A program made the position numbers and the translations under genes. 64,000 nt of DNA from Putridiphycobacter sp045107045 (GTDB lineage: Bacteria > Bacteroidota > Bacteroidia > Flavobacteriales_D > Crocinitomicaceae): NCBI GenBank assembly GCA_045107045.1, contig JBGCFR010000055.1, positions 1 through 64,000 of the forward strand, given 5' to 3'. Below the pieces are notes generated by a model. That model was given only the letters and a program-made list of their open reading frames with translations, was not told the DNA's origin and did no database searches. The first letter of the stretch is position 1; the number at the start of each line of letters is the position of its first letter. Positions 16,450-23,679 of this stretch are shown one piece after another.

Positions 16450-18767
16450 TAATTAATAATTAGAATTTTGGCTACATTATCTCCTTTACCTTCTACCCGG
16501 GCCGACCAAACTAAATAGACACCAGATTGTACCCTTTCTCCAGTCAATCTATTGCCATCCCAGGTAACAGTTCCACCATTGGATACTGTTTGATAAATTA
16601 GATTTCCAGATACATCAGTTATTCGCACTTGACTTTCATAACCTAATCCCTGCACAGTAATAATTCCTTTATATTCCGGTCTAACCGGGTTTGGAAAAAC
16701 TTTAATAGCTGAAAAAGTATTATCTGATTGTGAGGCGTCTGTTCTATATGAAATTAACCCTTCACTTGTTGCAAAAAAAGCTTCCCCATTTTCATGATTA
16801 ATTTTAATATCAAAAATTGAATTAGATATAATAGGACTGTTTTCTGTACCAAATTGAAGCAATTCAGTTTTCCCATTTGGTGTCATGCAAAAAACCCCTG
16901 AGGCATTAGTGCCGATCCATTTTCGGTTTCCTCCATCCACTGCAATGGCTGTAACCGTCACTTTATCAAATATCGGAACATAGACTTCTTTTTCCGAATC
17001 ATAAACCACTACTTGACTCGCGTCTGAATCGCCAAAATTACCATCAAAAATTGTAGCCACACTATAAAATACGGCAAGACCATTAGCAGTACCTATCCAA
17101 ATTTCACCATCAAGGTCTTCAGCAATTGATTTCACTTCAATTGAGGGTAAGGAACCAAAGCCTTTTGAATCTCGAATTGTGACTTTCCTATCATCAGATA
17201 GATCATCATAGGTTCCATTATCATCATATACCACTATTCCTAATCCATTCATAGCTATCCATTTGTACCCTCTTGAGTCAATAAATAATTTGAGAGGAAA
17301 TTTATTATTGGCAGCAGCACCTAAATTATAAGTGTGCCACTTTTCATCAGTATCTAGCATTTTTAAGGGTTCAGTCCCTGCGTTGACTAGCCATAAATTA
17401 CCATCATTATCATATTTTAAGTCAGGGATTATCATATTGGTCTCGTTATTAAGCTGACCCTCTAGAGGAGAATTTTCTTTATCGTATTGTCCTTTGAACG
17501 TAATGCCATCCAATATTTTTAAACCGCCTTTCGAATAACTAGAAAAAGCAACTTCAGATTCATTTTTAGGATTGACAGAAATTCCAATGATGTCCCAGTT
17601 TAGAGAGTCGGCTAATTCTACAGGATTTGTTCTACTATTAACGTTAATCCATTTTTCATTCTCAAAAAGGTAAATTCCACGTCGTAAATTAATACTTTTC
17701 AGGTTGTCAGTTAAACCTCCTCCAGCCACCGCTACTTTGCCGTTATTAATATCAATTTTATAGCAACCATCTAAATAAGGGCTGTTAGCGTAAACTTGCT
17801 TGTTATTGCTAAAGGGGTCCTTTGCTCTGCATAGACCATTGTTTGCGTCAGCAATCCATAGTTCTTCATTAATATAAACAGCGCCAGCTGGTTTTGGGGG
17901 TGGACCAAAACTATAATCGTAAATGTTTTCTAATTGTTCAAAATTTTCATTAAACACAATCGTATTAGCAAATCTAGTTACTACAAGATTTCCATTATTT
18001 ACTGCTAACCGATTGATACTAGTAGGTACAGTGAATAAACTAACAAGTTTACCTGCTGATGTCAATCTAAAAACAGAGTCTTTATTGAACTGGGTAGTGT
18101 CAAATGCAATGATTAGCTCATTGTTGAATACTTCTATTTCACTAACATTATTATTATTGATATAGGTTGGAAGTCCAGATTTTATTTGCCAATTTGAAGG
18201 GTCATTTAGAAATGGAGTAGTTTTACTAGCCACATGAATTCCTTTATCTGTCCCTAAAAAAATACTGTCTTGAAAAACAACCATATCTAAAACATTTGCT
18301 CCTGAAAAAGGAATATACGTGTCTGAAATTTCCTTTTTTAGAATGTCCACAACCAATAGTCCAGCTTCTGTGCTTACATAAGCTGTACTACCTTCAATAT
18401 TGATATTGTTGACTGTTTTTCCGCCAGATATTAATGCGCGCTTTAACCATGGAATATTTGTAATGGTATTATCTTCTATGACATCAATATTACCGTTAGA
18501 ATAACCAACAATTATAATATTATCTTGTGCTTCAATAGCACTAATTTTTTTATCCGATAAACCATCTGTAACAGTAAATGTTGTGATTTCGTCATTCAAT
18601 AAATCATACTGAATAATGCCGTTATTTGAAGCCATAGAAACGATACTGTTTGCCTCAACAATGTTGATGGCTTCAAATGCAGAAAAGTGGATTCTCCAGC
18701 TAGCCATTGAGATTTGAGCCACCAAAAAGTTGGAAACAAAGAAGAGTGATAAAACAAGTAAGCGCAT
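16449..18767 (-). CDS. porZ: PorZ-like T9SS-associated beta-propeller protein
   Basis: A 772-residue secreted protein with a signal peptide ending LVAQ and a start MASWRIHFSAFEAINIV, like PorZ. It carries two-component-regulator-type propeller repeats (NNGIIQYDLLNDEITTF, GEIWIGTANGLAVFYS, NRKWIGTNASGVF). The C-terminus (VFPNPVRPEYKG to GVYLVWSARVEG, about 690-772) is a T9SS sorting-type domain. In Porphyromonas, PorZ is a surface component that delivers anionic LPS to the sortase. The name rests on domain layout and on adjacency to recO; a generic propeller protein is the alternative. Confidence 0.7.
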   Translation of the reverse strand: MRLLVLSLFFVSNFLVAQISMASWRIHFSAFEAINIVEANSIVSMASNNGIIQYDLLNDEITTFTVTDGLSDKKISAIEAQDNIIIVGYSNGNIDVIEDNTITNIPWLKRALISGGKTVNNINIEGSTAYVSTEAGLLVVDILKKEISDTYIPFSGANVLDMVVFQDSIFLGTDKGIHVASKTTPFLNDPSNWQIKSGLPTYINNNNVSEIEVFNNELIIAFDTTQFNKDSVFRLTSAGKLVSLFTVPTSINRLAVNNGNLVVTRFANTIVFNENFEQLENIYDYSFGPPPKPAGAVYINEELWIADANNGLCRAKDPFSNNKQVYANSPYLDGCYKIDINNGKVAVAGGGLTDNLKSINLRRGIYLFENEKWINVNSRTNPVELADSLNWDIIGISVNPKNESEVAFSSYSKGGLKILDGITFKGQYDKENSPLEGQLNNETNMIIPDLKYDNDGNLWLVNAGTEPLKMLDTDEKWHTYNLGAAANNKFPLKLFIDSRGYKWIAMNGLGIVVYDDNGTYDDLSDDRKVTIRDSKGFGSLPSIEVKSIAEDLDGEIWIGTANGLAVFYSVATIFDGNFGDSDASQVVVYDSEKEVYVPIFDKVTVTAIAVDGGNRKWIGTNASGVFCMTPNGKTELLQFGTENSPIISNSIFDIKINHENGEAFFATSEGLISYRTDASQSDNTFSAIKVFPNPVRPEYKGIITVQGLGYESQVRITDVSGNLIYQTVSNGGTVTWDGNRLTGERVQSGVYLVWSARVEGKGDNVAKILIIN

Positions 18768-18846
18768 AGTATGAATGTGTAAAGTTAATAACTAAACTTG
18801 TGTGTTTTTATTGTTAGGTAAGCTATATTTTCTAACAGAAATATAT

Positions 18847-20214
18847 TTATCCAAATATTTCTCGAACTACCTCTTCTATTTTACCTGCTTCAACTATGCT
18901 AATAGTGTGTTTGTTTTGTGAGGGCTTGGTTTTAGATTTAGCTACAATTATTTTTTCAAATCCTAGTTTTTCAGCTTCAGAAATACGTTGTTCTAATCTA
19001 TTTACAGGCCTGATTTCGCCACTTAGACCAACTTCTGCTGCTAAACAAATTGTACTTGGAATTGCAATATCAGCATTTGATGACATTACAGCGCAGACAA
19101 CTGCCAAGTCAATAGCAGGGTCATCTACCTTTAAACCTCCTGCAATATTCAAGAAAACATCTTTTGCACCTAGTTTGAAGCCACAACGTTTTTCTAAAAC
19201 TGCCAGCAGCATGTTTAACCGTCTTAAGTCAAATCCAGTTGATGATCTTTGTGGGGTCCCATAAGCTGCAGTACTCACAAGAGCTTGAACTTCAATTAAA
19301 ATTGGCCTAACTCCTTCAAGGGTTGAAGCAATCGAAATGCCACTTAAGTTTTCATTATTTCCGGATAATAAAATTTCAGAAGGGTTCTCTACTTCTCTTA
19401 ACCCTTTTCCGCTCATTTCGTAAATACCTAATTCATTTGTTGATCCGAATCTATTTTTTACAGATCTGAGGAGCCTATAAAAATGATTTCTATCCCCTTC
19501 AAAATGAAGAACTGTGTCTACCATGTGTTCTAAAACTTTGGGCCCAGCCAATGCACCTTCTTTAGTAATATGACCAATTAAGAAAACGGGAGTATCAGTT
19601 TCTTTTGCAAATTTTAATAACTCTGAAGTACACTCTCTTATTTGAGAAATGCTGCCTGGTGATGATTCTATAATTGGTGATTGAAGCGTTTGAATTGAAT
19701 CAATAATTAAAAAATCAGGTCGTAATTCCTGTATTTGAATAAAAATATTTTGTGTTGATGTTTCCGTTAATATGAAACAATTTTCATTTAAACGACCAAG
19801 TCGATTGGCACGCATACTAATTTGTTGCTCACTTTCTTCGCCCGATACATAAAGTACTTTTAGTTCAGGCTGTGAAACAGCTAATTGTAATAATAATGTA
19901 GACTTTCCAATACCAGGTTCACCTCCAAATAGCACCAATGAGCCAAGCACCAAACCTCCTCCTAAAACCCTATTTAATTCTTGATCCTTAAGCTGAATTC
20001 GGTTTTCTTTTGTTGCAGTAATTTCGGTTAAGCGTTGTGGCTTAACTATGCGTTTATCTTTGTCTGTCGAGAATGGAATTTTACGACTAGTTGATGGTTC
20101 AAGGACCTCTTCAACAAAAGTATTCCATTCACCACAGGCATTACATTTCCCAACCCATTGAGGAGATTGTGCACCACAGTTTTGGCAGAAATAACTGGTT
20201 TTAACTTTAGCCAT
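18847..20214 (-). CDS. radA: DNA repair protein RadA
   Basis: RadA is a hexameric helicase that drives branch migration in recombination. The 455-residue protein has the N-terminal zinc finger with C10, C13, C24 and C27, Walker A GGEPGIGKST near residue 95, the RadA-specific KNRFG motif (about 257), and a C-terminal Lon-like domain with GGLKVDDPAIDLAVVCAV. All motifs are intact. It is transcribed away from the exonuclease III gene, and the 94 bases between them hold a perfect palindrome. Confidence 0.96.
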   Translation of the reverse strand: MAKVKTSYFCQNCGAQSPQWVGKCNACGEWNTFVEEVLEPSTSRKIPFSTDKDKRIVKPQRLTEITATKENRIQLKDQELNRVLGGGLVLGSLVLFGGEPGIGKSTLLLQLAVSQPELKVLYVSGEESEQQISMRANRLGRLNENCFILTETSTQNIFIQIQELRPDFLIIDSIQTLQSPIIESSPGSISQIRECTSELLKFAKETDTPVFLIGHITKEGALAGPKVLEHMVDTVLHFEGDRNHFYRLLRSVKNRFGSTNELGIYEMSGKGLREVENPSEILLSGNNENLSGISIASTLEGVRPILIEVQALVSTAAYGTPQRSSTGFDLRRLNMLLAVLEKRCGFKLGAKDVFLNIAGGLKVDDPAIDLAVVCAVMSSNADIAIPSTICLAAEVGLSGEIRPVNRLEQRISEAEKLGFEKIIVAKSKTKPSQNKHTISIVEAGKIEEVVREIFG

Positions 20215-20229
20215 CTTTAAAATTTTTAT

Positions 20230-20237
20230 CGAAGATA
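20230..20237 (-). promoter_or_regulatory. radA -7 promoter box (TATCTTCG variant)
   Basis: The minus strand reads TATCTTCG, seven of eight matching TAnnTTTG, ending 15 bases before the radA ATG at 20214. The palindrome at 20249-20265 lies just upstream of it. Confidence 0.4.
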
Positions 20238-20248
20238 CAATTTTGAAT

Positions 20249-20265
20249 ACGTAAATTATTTACGT
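20249..20265. promoter_or_regulatory. Perfect palindrome between radA and xth, candidate shared operator
   Basis: ACGTAAAT and ATTTACGT form perfect 8-base arms around a single T. It sits between the divergent radA and exonuclease III promoters, with its centre about 24 bases from the radA -7 box and 30 from the xth box, which is where a regulator would touch both -33 regions. It has no T-tract and lies between two starts, so a terminator is unlikely. The binding protein is unknown. Confidence 0.55.
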
Positions 20266-20282
20266 GCTTGTAAAATCTTGGT

Positions 20283-20290
20283 TAACTTTG
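20283..20290 (+). promoter_or_regulatory. xth -7 promoter box
   Basis: TAACTTTG matches TAnnTTTG and ends 18 bases before the ATG at 20309. Because it lies inside the longer open frame that begins at 20264, it supports 20309 as the real start. Confidence 0.55.
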
Positions 20291-20308
20291 AGGATATACT
20301 TTTTTAAA

Positions 20309-21082
20309 ATGGCAAAATTTATTTCGTATAATGTTAACGGTATCCGAGCAGCATTAAAAAAAGATTGGATAGAATGGGTAAAATCAGTTGATCCAGATGT
20401 AATTTGTTTACAAGAAACTAAAGCAAGCCCAGAACAACTCGATTTGAGTCTTTTTGAAGAAGCAGGATATAAATCGTATTGGTTTTCTGCTGAAAAAAAA
20501 GGATATAGTAGTGTTGCCATCTTAAGTAAAACTAAACCAGATCATATTGAATATGGCTGTGGAATAGCTAAATATGACAAAGAGGGTAGGATTATTCGTG
20601 CAGATTTTGGAGATTTTTCAGTAATGAGCTGTTATTTTCCTAGTGGAAGTAGCGGAGAAGTAAGGCAAGAATTCAAAATGGAATACCTTGAAGATTTTCA
20701 AACTTACATTAACGAGTTGAAAAAAAAGCGATCCAAATTATTAGTATCAGGAGATGTTAACATTTGTCATAACGCAATTGATATTCATAATCCGGTTTCT
20801 AACAAAAAGTCGAGTGGGTTTTTACCTGAAGAAAGGTCTTGGCTAACAGACTTTTTGGAAGAAGGTTTTATAGATACTTTTCGTCATTTAAATAAAGAAC
20901 CCCATAACTATACTTGGTGGACTTATCGGTTTGGTGCAAGAAAAAAGAATTTAGGATGGCGAATTGACTATCATTTTATAACAGATAATTTATTGTCACA
21001 ATTAAACCGCTCAATTATACTAGCTGAAGCTGTGCATTCTGATCATTGCCCGATATTAGTTGACCTCTCAGTTGATTTGTAG
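20309..21082 (+). CDS. xth: Exodeoxyribonuclease III (AP endonuclease)
   Basis: This enzyme of the exonuclease III/APE1 family cuts at abasic sites in base-excision repair. The 257-residue protein has the catalytic glutamate in CLQETKA (E36), the Asp-Asn pair in SGDVNICHNAID, and the terminal SDHCPILVDL with the catalytic Asp-His. The start at 20309 (MAKFISYNVNGIRAAL) matches the family; the upstream extension overlaps the promoter box and is rejected. It is divergent from radA. Confidence 0.95.
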   Translation: MAKFISYNVNGIRAALKKDWIEWVKSVDPDVICLQETKASPEQLDLSLFEEAGYKSYWFSAEKKGYSSVAILSKTKPDHIEYGCGIAKYDKEGRIIRADFGDFSVMSCYFPSGSSGEVRQEFKMEYLEDFQTYINELKKKRSKLLVSGDVNICHNAIDIHNPVSNKKSSGFLPEERSWLTDFLEEGFIDTFRHLNKEPHNYTWWTYRFGARKKNLGWRIDYHFITDNLLSQLNRSIILAEAVHSDHCPILVDLSVDL

Positions 21083-21162
21083 AATGTGGAGAAATAAGCG
21101 AAATTATTCGAAGTTTAATTTTCTTTAATTACTATTTTTGAGCATCATCTAAAAATAAAATT

Positions 21163-21825
21163 TTGATAAATGTACTTTTAGGCGGGATTGGATTAGGATT
21201 GGTTTTAAGCCTAATGCTTGGACCAGTTTTTTTTGTTTTATTAGAAACAAGTATACAAAAAGGGGTGCGTTCGGCACTTTATCTTGATTTGGGTGTTTTT
21301 ATTAGTGACATTTTATACATCACAATTGCATTTTTGTTTGTCAATCAAGTCTCACAATTAATGGAAAGTGACTATAGCCTTTACTTAAGTATTATTGGTG
21401 GGTGTTGCTTTTTATTATTTGGAATTTATACCATACGTAAGAAGGTTGCCCCATTAAAAAAGCAAATCAATAAGTCAAAAGAATTGGCCACTACAAGTCA
21501 GTTTTCAACTATTATGAAAGGTTTTTTTTTAAATGCAGTTAATCCTGGGGTTTTATTTTACTGGCTAACCATAATCGGAACAATTCGAAAAAAAACAATT
21601 ATGCCTGGCCTAGGTGAAAACATGACCGTATTATTTTATTTAGTGATTATACTATTTACATTTTTTACTATTGATATATTTAAAATTTTAGGTGCTGAGA
21701 AGCTAAAAAACGTGCTAACACCGGCATGGATGAATGTCATTAATAAATTCTTGGGAATCATTTTGATGTGTTTCGGTGTTCTGTTTATATTAGATGGCTT
21801 AAATGACCTTTATCATATTGTGTAA
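21163..21825 (+). CDS. LysE family amino-acid exporter
   Basis: A 220-residue inner-membrane protein with about six hydrophobic segments. The LysE/RhtB opening GLGLVLSLMLGPVFFVLLET is followed by the conserved KGVRSALYLDLGVFISD region, and the middle has KGFFLNAVNPGVLFYWL. It would export amino acids or similar small metabolites; the substrate is unknown. The start is TTG at 21163, which gives the normal N-terminal helix; no ATG upstream keeps the frame open. Confidence 0.85.
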   Translation: MINVLLGGIGLGLVLSLMLGPVFFVLLETSIQKGVRSALYLDLGVFISDILYITIAFLFVNQVSQLMESDYSLYLSIIGGCCFLLFGIYTIRKKVAPLKKQINKSKELATTSQFSTIMKGFFLNAVNPGVLFYWLTIIGTIRKKTIMPGLGENMTVLFYLVIILFTFFTIDIFKILGAEKLKNVLTPAWMNVINKFLGIILMCFGVLFILDGLNDLYHIV

Positions 21826-21867
21826 CTAATTCTTGATTTAACATTATAGAAAAACCTTATATTATTT

Positions 21868-23568
21868 ATGAAAACAATACTAATATCAATCCTTTTTGCA
21901 CTTAGCTTATCAAACATTAGCTTTTCTCAAGTCAAGCATAAATTAATTAGCAATTATTGGGATTTTAGTAAAACAAAACTAATGTCTAGAGGTTTTTTTT
22001 ATGTAGACAAGTTTACCGGAGAAACAACTCTAGAACACGGTAAATGGAGCTATTGGAATAAGAATGGAAAACTAACAGAGGTAAGAAATTACGAGAAGGG
22101 GGTGCTAGAAGGAGAAGTGTCTTTATTCTATATTAATGGAAATAAAAAAGAAGAAGGCTTTTTTACGGAAGGAGAACAAGATGGTGAATATAAGTCATGG
22201 TACGAGAACGGCAACTTAAAGTCAGAAGGTCAGTATTACATGGGAGAAGCAACAGATCGCTGGATTAGTTACTATGAAAATGGGTTTCATCACTCTGAAG
22301 AAATAATTAAAAACGGGGTGACTTACATGCAAAATTTTTGGATTTACGATTCAACTCAAACTATGAGAAATGGTAATGGAGAAATGGTATTATTTTACAA
22401 AAGTAATGGTAACGTGAATGAATTATACACTTTTAAGGATGGGCTAAAAGATGGGCCTTTTACTGAATATACAGTTTATGGCAATAAATTAGTAGAAGGA
22501 AGCTACTCAAGAGGTGAAAAAGATGGGGAGTGGAACTTTACTTATTATGATGGTGTTCCTGATACAAAAATGACATACAAAAATGATTTACTCAATGGGC
22601 CTTACACTAAGTATTATGATAATGAATCAATAAATATTGAAGGAAATTTTGTTGATGGTGAAAAGGATGGTCACTGGATATGGTACACAAATACTGGTGG
22701 GAAGGATATGGAAGGTGATTTTTCAGAAGGTTTGCAGGATGGAAAATGGGTTTATTGGTACCCTGGTAATCCAGAACAAATAAAGTATGTTGGTCACTTT
22801 CAATTAGGGAAAAGACATGGTGAATGGGATTTCTATTATAGGGCTGGTCAGAAATGGAAGCATGGTAATTATATTGATGATAAGGAAGATGGGTTGTGGA
22901 CTACATGGTGGGAAAATGGTCAAACTTTAAGCGAAGGAACATTTTTAACTGGAATGGAAAATGGAAATTGGAAGCAATATTTTGAAAATGGTCAGTTAAA
23001 AAATGATGGTAATTTCAAAATGGGGAAATTGCATGGAGAATGGAAGTCATATTATAAAAAGAGAAACCTTCATGTAGAAGGAAACTACGAAAATGATTTA
23101 AAAGTTGGTACTTGGAAACGCTACTCAAAAAAGAGAATATTAATTGAAGAAGGGAATTATAAGGCAGTTTCAATAGAGAAAAGCATGAAATACGGGCCAT
23201 TTAAAAAACATAAAGTTCAAGAGAGTGTGAAAGACGGTTTATGGACTTGGTATTCAGAAAAAGATGGTGGCAAGACTCATGAAGGGTCCTATAGCAAAGG
23301 GAAAGAACAGGGGAAGTGGATATACTATTATCCAGGAGGAGCTAAACCAATGCAAGAATTAACATATAAGGACGGTAAACTAAATGGTACTACCATAAAA
23401 TATAATTGGCGCCCACACCGTGTTACGTCCAAAATAGATTTTAAAAACGGTGTTAAAGATGGTAAAATGATGATGTATGATAAGCGTGGAAGATTAGCCA
23501 TTGAAAAAACCTTTAAAGAAGGTGTTGAAGTTAGATCTGACGGAAAACCAGTCAGATTTTCACCATAA
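21868..23568 (+). CDS. Secreted MORN_2/YwqK-type repeat protein
   Basis: A 566-residue protein with a signal peptide (MKTILISILFALSLSNISFS) followed by about twenty tandem copies of a 23-residue MORN_2-type unit, for example GEYKSWYENGNLKSEGQY and GLWTTWWENGQTLSEGTF. Such proteins are often labelled YwqK-family antitoxins, but nothing here suggests a toxin pair. The repeats would make a long beta-solenoid ribbon outside the cytoplasm. The role is unknown; binding of a surface polymer or protein is only a guess. It stands alone, with 112 bases before murF-alr. Confidence 0.8.
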   Translation: MKTILISILFALSLSNISFSQVKHKLISNYWDFSKTKLMSRGFFYVDKFTGETTLEHGKWSYWNKNGKLTEVRNYEKGVLEGEVSLFYINGNKKEEGFFTEGEQDGEYKSWYENGNLKSEGQYYMGEATDRWISYYENGFHHSEEIIKNGVTYMQNFWIYDSTQTMRNGNGEMVLFYKSNGNVNELYTFKDGLKDGPFTEYTVYGNKLVEGSYSRGEKDGEWNFTYYDGVPDTKMTYKNDLLNGPYTKYYDNESINIEGNFVDGEKDGHWIWYTNTGGKDMEGDFSEGLQDGKWVYWYPGNPEQIKYVGHFQLGKRHGEWDFYYRAGQKWKHGNYIDDKEDGLWTTWWENGQTLSEGTFLTGMENGNWKQYFENGQLKNDGNFKMGKLHGEWKSYYKKRNLHVEGNYENDLKVGTWKRYSKKRILIEEGNYKAVSIEKSMKYGPFKKHKVQESVKDGLWTWYSEKDGGKTHEGSYSKGKEQGKWIYYYPGGAKPMQELTYKDGKLNGTTIKYNWRPHRVTSKIDFKNGVKDGKMMMYDKRGRLAIEKTFKEGVEVRSDGKPVRFSP

Positions 23569-23667
23569 ATTTAAAATATTATGACTCAAATAATGGAAGC
23601 CTGAGCTCATATAATAAAGAGTCTTTCTCAACATATTAATAGATGTTATTTTTAGTGTAAAATCAAT

Positions 23668-23675
23668 TACATTTG
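23668..23675 (+). promoter_or_regulatory. murF-alr -7 box, only four bases before the ATG
   Basis: TACATTTG matches TAnnTTTG and ends at 23675, four bases before the ATG at 23680. With transcription normally starting a few bases after this box, the message would be close to leaderless. Confidence 0.45.
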
Positions 23676-23679
23676 TTTT

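Noticed and set aside
18896..19264. A 122-codon open frame antisense to radA
   Set aside because: It lies wholly within the conserved C-terminal domain of radA, has no promoter box or recognisable domain, and ends arbitrarily.
20264..20308. An upstream extension of the exonuclease III frame
   Set aside because: It contains the -7 promoter box at 20283-20290 and does not match the family; the ATG at 20309 gives the normal N-terminus.
21868..23568. A toxin-antitoxin module, as suggested by the usual YwqK antitoxin label
   Set aside because: No small toxin-like gene is adjacent, and the protein carries a signal peptide, which argues against a cytoplasmic antitoxin.
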